Source: Brachionus plicatilis (Eukaryota; Rotifera; Eurotatoria; Ploima; Brachionidae). Taken from it: a stretch of 63,831 nt of DNA. The stretch's first letter is position 1, and each line of letters opens with the position of its first letter. Position numbers and translations under genes: made by a program. Positions 45,201-54,310 of the stretch are shown in pieces. Below the pieces are notes generated by a model. That model was given only the letters and a program-made list of their open reading frames with translations. It did not search any database and was not told the DNA's origin. The DNA is taken from contig QEOQ01000256.1 in assembly GCA_010279815.1 (NCBI GenBank), positions 459,571 through 523,401 of the forward strand, read 5' to 3'.

Positions 45201-48200
45201 ATGATTTTTCAAAAAAGAAAATACTAGCGCTTGCTGAGTAACAGATTGATTCTGAGCTGCGACTGAATTGGTCATGCTTGATAAAGTACTAATACCCTCA
45301 TTTTTGCTGCGAATTTTAGCACTGCCACCACGATTTATTACGGTGCCAAAATCATTATCATTTGATGCTCTTGAATTCACATTATCTTTCATGAATGAAG
45401 CGTACTGGACACAAAACGCTGCCAATTTCAGATCGCCCATCTCAAGAATTGTTTGACCCTACACAAAAAATTAAACAAAAAGCTGAAAATTTTTTTTTTA
45501 ATTTAAAATTTAACCCTGTAAATGTAAATTTGAGTGTTTGTTGGATCCATATGTATGGCTTTTGTGTAGTCAAGATAAGCTCGTTTAAGCTTTTTGAAAA
45601 TTTAAAAGAGGGTTTTTTATTAAATTAAATTTTTTTACATCATGAACATATCGGTAAGCCTGGGCCCGGCACAGATAGGCTCGAATGTAGACCGGATTTG
45701 ACTTGATGGCCAAGTTAAAGTATTTAATGGCTCTAAGAAATGAAGTCAATGGATAAAAACAGAGTTTTTTAAAAGTCCCAAAAAAAAGTCCAAGTCATTA
45801 AAAAATTTAAAAAAAAAAAAAATTCTGGATTTGGACTTGACTTGAGACTTTTAAACAACTCTGGATAAAAAGATAAATTTTTTTTTTATTACTTCCAGTA
45901 GTTCATTGTCAAATTCATGTATATAATTCCGAGATTGACATATGCTGGAGAGTATTCCTTGTCCAAAAGAAGAACACTTTCAAAATCTTTAATTGCTTCG
46001 TCATATCTTCATTTGAAATAATTAAAATTTTCTTTTAATAAAATTAAGATTATGAATTCAGAATAAAACAATTTTTTTAAAATTATACAGAATTTAACGA
46101 GTAATTTACTCCGAAAGATAAAATAATAAGAATTGTTTAAATTGAATTATTTTTTATTTTTTTAAAAAATATTTCTAATGTGTAATTAAGACTTGATGTA
46201 TTAAAATTTTTGTTTTACTCGTGGGCTTTTTTGACAGGTCTAAAGAGATTTTATATTTTTTTCATAATAATTTTTTGTAAAATAGATTTTTAAAGGATTT
46301 GAGTAAAAATCAGACTTGTGCAGAAGTCAAAAAAAAAATTATTCTAAAGTCTAGTTTTTTTTTTTTGAAATATAAAAAAGATTTTAAAAAAAGAATGAAA
46401 AATAATCAAGCTTAAAAGTTTTAGATAAACATTAATTCAAGATAAAATCTTTTTGAAAAATTACAGTCATTAAAATCATTTTAAATATCAGATACAGTAC
46501 CGCTTTGACACAAGGATTTCGGTTAATTACCAAATCAATGTGTCAACGCAGTACTGTATACAAGTCAAATGATTTCTTTTTTATTTTTTTTTTTAATTTA
46601 GAATCAAGTTAAAAAAATTTTTTGGATAAAATTTTTTTTGAATGATACAAATCTTGTTTGATCTGATTTAGAGAAAAAAATAGACTTGTGCAAAAAAGAA
46701 ATTCATATTTTTATTTAAAATGAATTTTTAAATTTCTTAATTCTTCATTTTGAGATAAATTATCAAATAAATAAAATTCTCATTCTAATGTTTTTGTCAT
46801 TTTATTTTCGATAAAAAAATGAAAAAAATCAACAATTCCTTTAATTTAAAATTCTTTTTTGGATTTTAAAAGAGAATTTTATTAACACTAGAAAGTCCGG
46901 GAGGTCAATTTGACCCAATCGAGCTGTAAAGGTGCAAAAAAATTTGGCTTTCTAGTGTACAAATTCGAAAAATTTATAAAAATAAAAGTTCAAAAAGTCT
47001 TTTTTATGCTAAATATTCATTGAAATAAACAAATTAAATTTTACTTACTGTTCAAGTTCAGTGTACAGAATTCCTCTATGCAAATAACTCTTCAAATTTT
47101 CATATCCTTCTTCGATTAAAATTGATATACTAAGGTCTTGAATGGCTCTAGTCGGATCGAGTCTGGAAAAATAAAATCTTTAATCAAAACAACAAAAAGA
47201 AAAGCATCTTTATTTCCACAACTATTTTAATTATCCTGTAAAAAGATAAATTTAAAATCAGCACCATAATTAAGGAAAAGTTAAAAAGTTTTAATAATTT
47301 TCAAAATCAATTTAAACTTCAATTTAAGATGCTAATATAAAAATTAAAAATTTAAGTCAAAATTAATTTAACCATGAAAATTAAATGAAAATATGTGTTG
47401 CATTAAATTTAGAAATCAAAAATTAACTAAAAAAATCAGTATTAAAAAACTTTTTTTATTTTTTAATCATTTGCATCTAAATTTGATCAAAAACCAGCAC
47501 ATGTAAAAAATTAACATGTAATGAATTTTTATTTTTAAAAATCTACAAACTATTTATTTTTGTTCTTAAAATTACTGTTACTTAATCCGCATTGTACTTT
47601 CATTACGTAGATACTCTTTATTTTTTTTACTTTAAAAAAATATGAGTAATTAGTTTAATTTTTTTAATTTGAAAATTTTGAAGAAAAAATTTAATAAAAG
47701 AGATTTAACCTTTAAAAAAGTTCTGAGGTATAAATTTTTTTTATCTAAGGATTATTTTGTTTTAAAAATTAAATTATTTTTTTAGTTTATAGAAGTAAAT
47801 AGCAAGACAAAGATCTAGGCTTATTTATGATTAATCGAATTTCTAGTGAACTTTTTTGAATAAAAAAAATTTTCAAATAATTCTTAGTTCTTTTTTTAAT
47901 TCGATTCAATAAAATAGCATTTGATCTTTATTTAATCACATTAATCAAATATTTTTAAACTAAATAAAAAATTATAGAATTGTAAAAAGTCCAGATTTAA
48001 TTCGTGACAAAATTTTTTTTCCGAAAACTGAGTGTCATGACATGGAAAAAAAATTTAAAAAGTCATTAACTTAACTTGGACTGATTGATTTAAGAAAAAA
48101 AACTTTCTAGAAAAAAATTCTCCATCAAGTCTCGGCTTAGAGCTTTCAGAAAAAAAAAGTCCTAGATGGACTCTGACTTGAAAATGATATTTTTAGACTG

Positions 48201-51200
48201 GTGAGAATTAGTCATTTATACAATTATTGAAAAAAAAATTCCTTTAAAAAAATTTTGATTTAAAAATTTTTTGTTGCCTAAAAAATTGCCAAAATAGAGT
48301 TGGAAAAAAACATGGTTGCTATTAAAAAAATGGTCTTTAATTTAAAAACATACTTTCTGAGCAAACAAGCCCTATGGTAATAAGACTGCCAGTCATTAGG
48401 ATTTAGATGCAGGGCCACACAAAAGTCATCAAACGCCGCCTGATAGTCCTCCAGATTTAAGTGACACTTTCCGCGATACAGCCTTGCCTGAGCCTGATTC
48501 AATGGGTTATGCTTAATCAGCTCGGTAAAATCAACAATAGCATAGTGCCAATTTTTGCTGTTAAAGTAGCTCATTCCGTGTTTGAACCAGGCCTCTGAAT
48601 TTTTTGGATTAAGTCTAGTGGTGGTCAAATAGTCGTCCATGGCCATGCGAACATCTCCTTTTTGTTCGTACAACTTTCCTCTTTTGAAAAAAGCCTGGTC
48701 GTCATTGGGATTAAATTTGACCGCTTGGGAATAATTGACAATGGCCATTTGGAGATCATTTCGCTGGGCATGCAAATCGCCCAGCGACAAATAAGCTCCT
48801 GAGTGCGATCTGTTCAGCTTTATAATTTGATTTAGGTCCTCAGTGGCGTCTTTTCTTCTGTCCTGAACCAAATAGACCAAGTGCCGTTGCCAGTAGGCGT
48901 CCACAAACTTGGGCTCAGTGTCTATGGCCAAGTTGAAATCGTCCAAAGCTTTTTTTATAAATCCCAATTTGCGGTACAAAGTTCCCCTTCTGACCAAGTC
49001 GAAAACAAGCAATTTTTGCTCTAGCCTTCTATTGAGAACTTCAATTTCTTTTTCAGCTACTTTGATGTGCTGAAAATTGAGCTTTTTTTCGTCCAGATCT
49101 TCAAAATTTATTTGAGAATAAGTAGCATAGGGCGTTGGACTCTTGACTATTTTTCTAATCTTGTCCCCCTCTTCTTCCATTTCTTCCGCATCGCCACTTT
49201 CTTTTTCAGACTCGATCTTGGTCTCTTTTTTTATGTCAAACAATTTGGGCTTTTCATTTGAGTCATTCAGCTGGCTTTCATCTCCAGTTATTACTTGGTC
49301 AAACCACACATTCCATATGTCTCTGGTCCATTCTCGTTCCTTGTCGAAATACTCATCTTGTTCGGTGGCCCATTTGGAGTCCTTGAATCCCAATTGTTTC
49401 TTGTATTCTTCAAAGCTTGTGTATTTGCTGACACTTGGTCGGCGTATGTGCCTGACCCTAGCTGCCTCGGCAAGCAATTCGTCATCTTGATGCAGCGTTT
49501 TTGTCCTGGGCTTTGTTTGGTCCAAAGAGTGGCACCGAGTTAAGGCTTTAATGTTCTTATTGTAAATATCGGATTCGATCTGGATCAGAAATTCCATTCC
49601 GAGCACAGCGTTTTTGAATCTGTTCGGACCTCTGGGCTTTTTTTTCACCGAATTTTTTCCACTCGTTTTGGTCGAGTCTTGCATCACATATTTTTTTCCC
49701 TGTGCCAAGGCAATATCAGCCAGCGATTTTTCAACATCTTTGAAAATAAATTATTTTTTTTGTAAACTTTATCAAAGAAATTTTTTGTTTCTTTAAGGAA
49801 TTTTATTTTTTTTTGTATATAAATTTCTAGTTGTATCACTAGAAATACAGAACCAAAAAATTATTTTTCGTAATTTACAGTGCTGCTACGATACCTTGAA
49901 TTCACCGTATTTTAGGTAAATAATGATAAATTTACGATATTTCAACAAAAAGGAAAATGGATTTTTTATTATTATATCCTTTTTTTTTTTAACAAATTTT
50001 GAAAATTAATATTTTAACATGGCCCTCATTAAACTTATCCACAAATTTAATAAAAATAAGAACAAAATTAACTCAAACACACACTATTGTGATAAAAACA
50101 ATAAAATTTTTATTTTTTTGCTAACAAATTTATTGTGAATATAGCAAATTTGATGTTAATAGAGGTGGATTTTGGGTATTAAATTAATTGAGTAATCGAT
50201 AAAATAAATAAGAGTGAATTGATTATCATTCAAAAAAAAAACAAAATGATTTCAAGAGGTAAAAGTTAAAAAAATAATGAGGTTCACCGGATCATATATG
50301 TGACATTGATACTAGTGATGGTGAAAATGATGTCGAAAAAATAGTAAAGAAAATAAAATCTTTTCGACATAAATATATATTAAAGAAAATCTTCAATCAA
50401 TAGATTCGATAGTTTGGGCGAAATGGTAAAAAAATTCTTGTGCTGATGGTGAAAAAGTTTATTATCGATGTAAATTATCAAAAATCAGGGAAAACAATGT
50501 GAAAAAAAATTACATTTGTATTATTTGAGCGAAGTCTAAAAATAACTGTTTATGAATCAGTCAATGTGCATACACATTTAGACAATAGTGAAAAAAATAT
50601 GTCACCCGGAGTAAAAGCCAAAATAGTTGAATTTTTTAACCTTAATATCAAATACTAAAATTAAATCTTAAATTTTTTTTAAAATTTTTTAATTTGCCTA
50701 GTTATTGTTTTATTTTACCTGACGAATTTTTTTTTAAATAGCATTTTTCAGAGTTGTTTAAAAGTCACAAGACTTTGACTTGGAATCTTGAAGAAAAAAA
50801 AGACCTAACATGGACTTTATTTCGGGATTTTTAAACCACTCTGGAATTTTTCCTAATTTACCTAGCATTTTTTTTAAATTTACCTAGCATTTTTTTAAAT
50901 TTACCTAGCATTTTTTTTTAATTTACCTAGCATTTATAAGCCGGGCTTATAAAATTCTTGCTGAGAAACACACTAAGAACATTAACAGAAACTTTTTAAA
51001 ATCTTGTTCGGAATAATTTCTTGGACAATTTTAATAAAAAAGATATATATAAGAAAAACAAAAATTTTTACTTTTGGGAAAAAAATTTCCATCCGCCTTA
51101 TTCTGACCACTGGTGCTCGACATTGACTTGTCATTTTTAAAATCAATTTCCTTGTGCGCCATTTTTTCGCCCTGCGTCGACTTAGTCTTTGATTTCAGGG

Positions 51201-53667
51201 AGCTCACCGACCCACTAATCAACCTACTCTTTTTCAAATAATCACTCTTAATCACTTTCTTCTGATTGACAGCCTCTTCCAGCGCCTCATTATAATTCGA
51301 ATCAATCCTCATAAAATCATAATCATAAACATCAGGCTGAGCGCGACCACCTTTGCCACAAACACTCTCGGACATCGATCTGGCCATCTTTGCACTACCA
51401 TCAAACATGCCTTCATTCTCCCTCTCAAACTTGCTTAAATCAGTGTCCGAGCAGTACTGCCGGTTCAACAACTTGTCCAAAATGAGCTCAAACTCCAGTC
51501 CACTCTCATCCACCGACTCCTCATCACTACCATCACCATTCTCTTCGTCCAAACTGTCCGATCCATTGGCAAACGTCTTCACTTTGGCACTCTTCTTGTT
51601 GGCCAGCAAGTTCATGTCGTCCAGTGGTGGCGGCATCGATCTGTACTCGGCAAACAATCTCTCTCTTATTCTAGACGGCTTGATGCTCATTTTGGGTGGC
51701 GCTGGCTTCAAAAACGTCAGCGTAAACTCCTTGTAATCCGTCAAAGACTGCATGACCACTTGTTTGCCATCCAGTTCCAAACTTTGCTCGGCTTTTTTTC
51801 TCCACACATCCAGCTCCGGGTCCTCAAAGCCCGAGTCAATGGTGGTGTAGCTTTTTTTCTCATCAAAATGCATCAAATCGGCCAAGTTGTCCACAACTCG
51901 CTTGGCCGCCCGGTCCGTCCTATTGTAGGCAATGAACTGCTCATTGAAGCCTGCAGACTTTTGACTCACAAAGCTGTCACTGGGCCGTCCACTTTCTTTT
52001 TCCTCTCTCTCATACTTTTTGTGCACATGGTACTTTCTGGTCACGTCCACCAACTGGTCTGGCAACAGCATTGAATCGCGCCTCTCATACTCAAACACAC
52101 AAAATTGGTGCAGATTTCGCCAGTTCTTTTGCTTGCCAATCGACTGCCTTGGCTTTCTGGGCTCAACAGAGTGGCCGCCTTTTTCAATTAGTCTCAAACT
52201 GGTCGCTGTGGTGTTCAGCACATCTTCTTTGGTGACCAGCGGTGGCAAGCTGGCCAAATATGTGTCCATTTCGTCCTGGTAGCTGCTGACCATTGATTTG
52301 ACTGTTTGGCCATCGATCTGGGTGTCTGTGTCACGTGATGTTTTGTCCAGCTCGGCATCCAGCTCAAGATTGTCTGTGATTGTGCGCACAGAGTGCGCGC
52401 CCAGAGAGTCACGGATCGAGTCGGCATTGATTGCCGAGTCTACCATGCTCCGCTCTTCCAACAGCTCCTTTTGCTCGTCCAGCTTTTCGCTGAACGACGG
52501 GTCGAACAAACTCAGACTAGTCTTGTCCAGCACAGTGCCCAGAATTTCCTGTATTTTTTTGTTAGATTGTTCCTGTTCGGACACAAGCTGACCCGACTTG
52601 ATTGCTGTTATTAGACCCTCTACACCCTTGACTATTTTTTTGTCCTCTAGGCTTTGAGTTGGCGACGAGTCAAGCTCCTTTTTGTCCACTCTGGTCACTT
52701 TTTTTTTTTTCAAATTGGCAATTTTTTTAGCCTCATCGACCATCCATTTCACCTCTNNNNNNNNNNNNNNNNNNNNNNNNNNNNNNNNNNNNNNNNNNNN
52801 NNNNNNNNNNNNNNNNNNNNNNNNNNNNNNNNNNNNNNNNNNNNNNNNNNNNNNNNNNNNNNNNNNNNNNNNNNNNNNNNNNNNNNNNNNNNNNNNNNNN
52901 NNNNNNNNNNNNNNNNNNNNNNNNNNNNNNNNNNNNNNNNNNNNNNNNNNNNNNNNNNNNNNNNNNNNNNNNNNNNNNNNNNNNNNNNNNNNNNNNNNNN
53001 NNNNNNNNNNNNNNNNNNNNNNNNNNNNNNNNNNNNNNNNNNNNNNNNNNNNNNNNNNNNNNNNNNNNNNNNNNNNNNNNNNNNNNNNNNNNNNNNNNNN
53101 NNNNNNNNNNNNNNNNNNNNNNNNNNNNNNNNNNNNNNNNNNNNNNNNNNNNNNNNNNNNNNNNNNNNNNNNNNNNNNNNNNNNNNNNNNNNNNNNNNNN
53201 NNNNNNNNNNNNNNNNNNNNNNNNNNNNNNNNNNNNNNNNNNNNNNNNNNNNNNNNNNNNNNNNNNNNNNNNNNNNNNNNNNNNNNNNNNNNNNNNNNNN
53301 NNNNNNNNNNNNNNNNNNNNNNNNNNNNNNNNNNNNNNNNNNNNNNNNNNNNNNNNNNNNNNNNNNNNNNNNNNNNNNNNNNNNNNNNNNNNNNNNNNNN
53401 NNNNNNNNNNNNNNNNNNNNNNNNNNNNNNNNNNNNNNNNNNNNNNNNNNNNNNNNNNNNNNNNNNNNNNNNNNNNNNNNNNNNNNNNNNNNNNNNNNNN
53501 NNNNNNNNNNNNNNNNNNNNNNNNNNNNNNNNNNNNNNNNNNNNNNNNNNNNNNNNNNNNNNNNNNNNNNNNNNNNNNNNNNNNNNNNNNNNNNNNNNNN
53601 NNNNNNNNNNNNNNNNNNNNNNNNNNNNNNNNNNNNNNNNNNNNNNNNNNNNNNNNACTTTTTCCAT
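33229..53667 (-). CDS. TTC6: Large tetratricopeptide-repeat protein, TTC6-like
   Basis: Twelve exons (minus): 53667-51072 (contains the 900-N gap), 49737-48354, 47162-47049, 46006-45893, 45732-45639, 45589-45515, 45458-44853, 41267-40726, 37809-37538, 37486-37347, 37290-36939, 33383-33229 (TGA). Every junction is GT-AG with matching phase and rejoins TPR motifs, e.g. ELEQ-YDEAIKDFESVLLLDKE and FST-A-ISLSPNDAVLYKLRAD. Total about 2,147 aa if the gap size is right. The N-terminal third is charged, Ser/Asp-rich and disordered, with no known domain. From exon 2 on come about 25 TPRs (pattern A..DF..AI.L.P), which form a superhelical protein-binding scaffold. Length and layout resemble metazoan TTC6; other giant TPR proteins are possible. 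The start is uncertain: MEK at 53667 adjoins the gap, and exon(s) at 54058-54148 may belong upstream. The introns carry a LINE and many MITEs. Confidence 0.8.
33975..34070 (-). repeat. Dispersed repeat R, copy 2 (inverted)
   Basis: Reverse complement of the repeat at 36350-36442 and 14255-14347. With the plus-strand copy at 36350 it forms an inverted pair surrounding LINE 2. Confidence 0.75.
34292..34533. repeat. MITE with TIR GTCTAGTCGG
   Basis: Left GTCTAGTCGGTTAGGTGAAC and the reverse complement of the right end GTCTAGTCGGATAGATGAAC match at 18 of 20 bases. Inside, GTTCACCTAA-type motifs are iterated in both orientations. AAGTTTTT occurs just outside each end but not at equal spacing. Confidence 0.75.
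34571..36267 (-). mobile_element. LINE 2: 5'-truncated, frameshifted non-LTR element
   Basis: Lies in the last TTC6-like intron, same strand as the gene. The 5' end starts within the RT motif RPIS (about 36267). The 3' UTR has a hairpin (GCAG-GACTA/TAGTC-CTGC) and a (TTA)n tail ending near 34571. GAAAAAAAAAT at 34560-34570 and 36268-36278 is a possible target duplication. Frameshifts break the ORF into three pieces. Confidence 0.85.
34992..36266 (-). pseudogene. Reverse transcriptase of LINE 2, broken by frameshifts
   Basis: Three overlapping frames make one RT. 36152-35778 has VVVFLDFSKAFDRVSHK, GVPQGSVLGPLLF and FADD. 35781-35338 holds the palm and thumb (YVRPHLEYC). 35399-34992 holds the C-terminal region (RRATKLVPQIRNL ... 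FKNTLD). One-base shifts occur just after FADD and near 35390, and another break lies upstream around 36160. It is the same general CR1/jockey-like type as LINE 1 but clearly diverged. Not functional. Confidence 0.88.
36350..36442 (+). repeat. Dispersed repeat R, copy 3
   Basis: Contains TTGAAACATCGCACTTTTTC and AATGTTATTTCAATATTGG; see 14255 and 33975. It directly abuts the ORF1-like fragment at 36443. Confidence 0.75.
36443..36653 (+). pseudogene. Non-LTR retrotransposon ORF1-like fragment
   Basis: About 69 open codons of higher GC, antisense inside the last TTC6-like intron. The series VLVELQSTRDRDNALAGAR, then DGMYDRVFNNPDLTETERVF and EKQLREEREKLNET, resembles the RRM/C-terminal part of LINE ORF1 proteins (RDxVL..AR...; INEDLTPxEREL...LREEA). 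The frame runs back into repeat R, whose part is not meaningful. Isolated relic; ORF1 binds element RNA in intact copies. Confidence 0.55.
38569..39123. mobile_element. GGYAAAAT-family MITE, copy 2 (host of a nested insertion)
   Basis: Ends GGCAAATG (left) and ATTTTACC (right), with inverted arms sharing TATTTTCTGATATTTTT and GTGCAAT. Perfect 8-bp target duplication ATCAAAAA at 38561-38568 and 39124-39131. The centre is occupied by the AAGTC MITE 38658-39023. Confidence 0.85.
38658..39023. mobile_element. AAGTC-family hAT-like MITE, nested
   Basis: Starts CAGAGTTGCTTAAAAATCAC, ends ACTTTTAAACAACTTTG; the subterminal regions iterate AAGTC/GACTT. Perfect 8-bp duplication GATTTTCA at 38650-38657 and 39024-39031. 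CAGRG-type ends with 8-bp duplications are typical of the hAT superfamily. The interior includes AAGAGTATATAAATTTTTTG, also seen at 60135-60365 in reverse. Confidence 0.88.
39700..39944. mobile_element. 245-bp MITE with iterated ATTGTCCA
   Basis: TIRs of about 54 bp start GGGTCTTGTACCATTCGTGG. Perfect 8-bp duplication TTATTTTT at 39692-39699 and 39945-39952. Between the TIRs, AAATTGTCCA-type units recur every 20-25 bp (at least six), and the TIRs themselves contain the same heptamer in both orientations (GGACAATTGTCCATGGACAA). No coding capacity. 8-bp duplications occur in hAT, P and Merlin groups; the ends do not decide. Confidence 0.88.
40514..40682. mobile_element. GGYAAAAT-family MITE, copy 3
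   Basis: Starts GGTAAAATGTACATAAC, ends CATTTTGCC; interior TTTACATTTTCATATTTTTA and AGTGCAATAT. Perfect 8-bp duplication AATTAAAA at 40506-40513 and 40683-40690. It ends about 35 bp from TTC6-like exon 8. Confidence 0.85.
42960..43100 (-). pseudogene. Coding-like remnant with AT-hook phrase
   Basis: The minus strand reads TSSNKETTNITTEQQN, a stop, then LTPKKRGRKKPPRD and a stop. The KRGRKK core is AT-hook-like. No start or splice signal is visible. Possibly the tail of a decayed transposase. Confidence 0.25.
43107..43580 (+). pseudogene. Coding-like remnants, unidentified
   Basis: An open frame at 43107-43361 (without an ATG at its beginning) ends with protein-like SFSEEPGKTFGFYTKNYP. After an AT-rich gap, 43478-43580 reads VELAKLVPADKSFNECWRKA and on to a TAA. 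Both lie antisense in the long TTC6-like intron between exons 7 and 8. I recognise no family; they may be pieces of one decayed gene or transposon. Confidence 0.25.
43718..44265. mobile_element. Large palindromic (foldback) element
   Basis: Arms of about 240 bp (43718-43955 and 44028-44265) start TGGCATCTTGAAGTTGATGA and are strongly complementary, around a spacer of about 70 bp. TTACGTAA-type motifs cluster outside both ends (43700 and 44390-44450). No transposase. A solo arm lies at 14068. Confidence 0.85.
44512..44748 (+). CDS. Hypothetical ORF, antisense in TTC6-like intron
   Basis: A 78-aa ATG-started frame (MDLNEFLQIDSLNHLKMLMN...) with fairly normal amino-acid composition, ending TAA. 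It sits on the strand opposite the TTC6-like gene, about 100 bp beyond exon 7. No domain or motif is recognised and no family is suggested. It could be a fragment of a transposon gene or a small real gene. Confidence 0.25.
   Translation: MDLNEFLQIDSLNHLKMLMNTAVKICRYLRQMTYLDLNKENFKCGGLQKIFEIDLNEHLLGTDKQINKKFGVLFKLCG
45760..45863. mobile_element. AAGTC-family hAT-like MITE, 104 bp
   Basis: Starts CAGAGTTTTTTAAAAGTCCC, ends GACTTTTAAACAACTCTG. Perfect 8-bp duplication GATAAAAA at 45752-45759 and 45864-45871. It fills most of the short intron between TTC6-like exons 4 and 5; the splice sites are untouched. Confidence 0.9.
46495..46556. mobile_element. 62-bp mini-MITE with TA target sites
   Basis: CAGTACCGCTTTGACACA on the left is nearly the reverse complement of TGTGTCAACGCAGTACTG on the right. 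TA lies at 46493-46494 and 46557-46558. Very small for a TA element. Confidence 0.65.
46886..46957. mobile_element. 72-bp piggyBac-like MITE
   Basis: TIR CACTAGAAAG / CTTTCTAGTG with inner palindrome GGTCAATTTGACC, and TTAA directly before the left end (46882-46885). Such ends and TTAA sites are typical of piggyBac-type elements. The right flank TACA does not match TTAA, so it has mutated or the call is wrong. Confidence 0.5.
50235..50640 (+). pseudogene. Decayed MULE/FLYWCH-type zinc-finger gene
   Basis: Across several frameshifts the plus strand gives SDIDTSDGENDVEKIV, then DSIVWAKW, GEKVYYRC, QCEKKLHLYYLSEV and ITVYESVNVHTHLDNSEKN. The spacing C...QC...(20-25)...HTH is that of the zinc-binding domain in FLYWCH and MULE-associated proteins, whose typical form is YRC....QC....L......V.V.....H.H. 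At least three stops or frame changes break it. It lies antisense in the first TTC6-like intron and is probably a transposase relic. Confidence 0.5.
50749..50843. mobile_element. AAGTC-family hAT-like MITE, 95 bp
   Basis: Starts CAGAGTTGTTTAAAAGTCAC, ends TTTTTAAACCACTCTG. Flanks GCATTTTT and GAATTTTT match at 7 of 8 positions. Confidence 0.8.
50857..50936. repeat. Minisatellite, unit about 24 bp
   Basis: Four tandem copies of TTTACCTAGCATTTTTTTTA, differing mainly in T-run length, next to the MITE at 50749-50843. Confidence 0.85.
52757..53656. other. Assembly gap (900 N)
   Basis: An unbroken run of N inside the first TTC6-like exon. If its length is real the frame is kept across it, but a round number suggests an estimate. 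Confidence 0.99.
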
Positions 53668-53692
53668 TGAAAAGATTTTTTTTTTAAATTGT

Positions 53693-53765
53693 TACAGTCA
53701 ATCCTCGATATAACGAACTACTTGGGCGGAAAATTCGGTATTCGTTATATCGAAATTCTCATATA
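53693..53765 (+). repeat. Solo pogo/Tigger-like terminal sequence
   Basis: ACAGTCAATCCTCGATATAA begins like a Tigger TIR, and CGATATAACGAA (53712) recurs inverted as TTCGTTATATCG (53740). No partner end was found within the window. It sits between the gap and the candidate upstream exon. Confidence 0.45.
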
Positions 53766-54057
53766 AAATGATAGGGACAAAAAAAATTTTAAACCAAATT
53801 TTATTGATTAAAAAAACTAAAATAAAAATGCGAAAAAAAACGAAAAGTTAATTTTTTTGAAAAAAATCGGTAATAGATGGTTGTTTGGTAAAGCTACTTT
53901 CAATTATAAAATTTTCAATGTCTTGAATTTTCCAAGATAATTTTTAAAATCAACCAAGTCTTTATAAACATGAAGATTTGTTTACAAATTTTTTTCATAA
54001 ATTTAAAGCATCATTAGAAATAATTTTATTGAATGAAGCTTAATTCCGCAAAGTTAC

Positions 54058-54148
54058 CAATTCCTTAGTTCCATTCACCTCTTTGGAAAGAAATGAAAGA
54101 CTTAGTATATTCCAACTGTCAGGACTGATTGGTTGGTCCAAACCATAT
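54058..54148 (-). CDS. Candidate exon upstream of the TTC6-like gene
   Basis: After a good acceptor (T-rich tract, TTTAAG at 54151-54149) the minus strand reads YGLDQPISPDSWNILSLSFL, then SKEVNGTKEL, and ends at a GTAACT donor (54057). At 91 nt it is phase-compatible with splicing. It may be a 5' exon of the TTC6-like gene or belong to another gene. An adjoining minus frame at 54310-54155 (MKDYDDAKNDNRYWKGDYLI...) also looks partly coding. Confidence 0.4.
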
Positions 54149-54310
54149 CTTAAATAAAAAAAAATATAAATAAATTGGTAAAAGACTCTGTCAAGTTAGG
54201 CTTGAATAATTTTTTGATTATAATTTTTCCAATGCTTTTCAACAGGATAATGAGATAATCTCCTTTCCAATACCTATTATCATTTTTTGCATCATCGTAA
54301 TCTTTCATTT

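Noticed and set aside
51353..52614. Several plus-strand ORFs of 70-130 aa
   Set aside because: They are shadows of the TTC6-like N-terminal exon on the minus strand.
52654..53713. Long plus-strand ORFs spanning the gap
   Set aside because: They are open only because they are mostly N.
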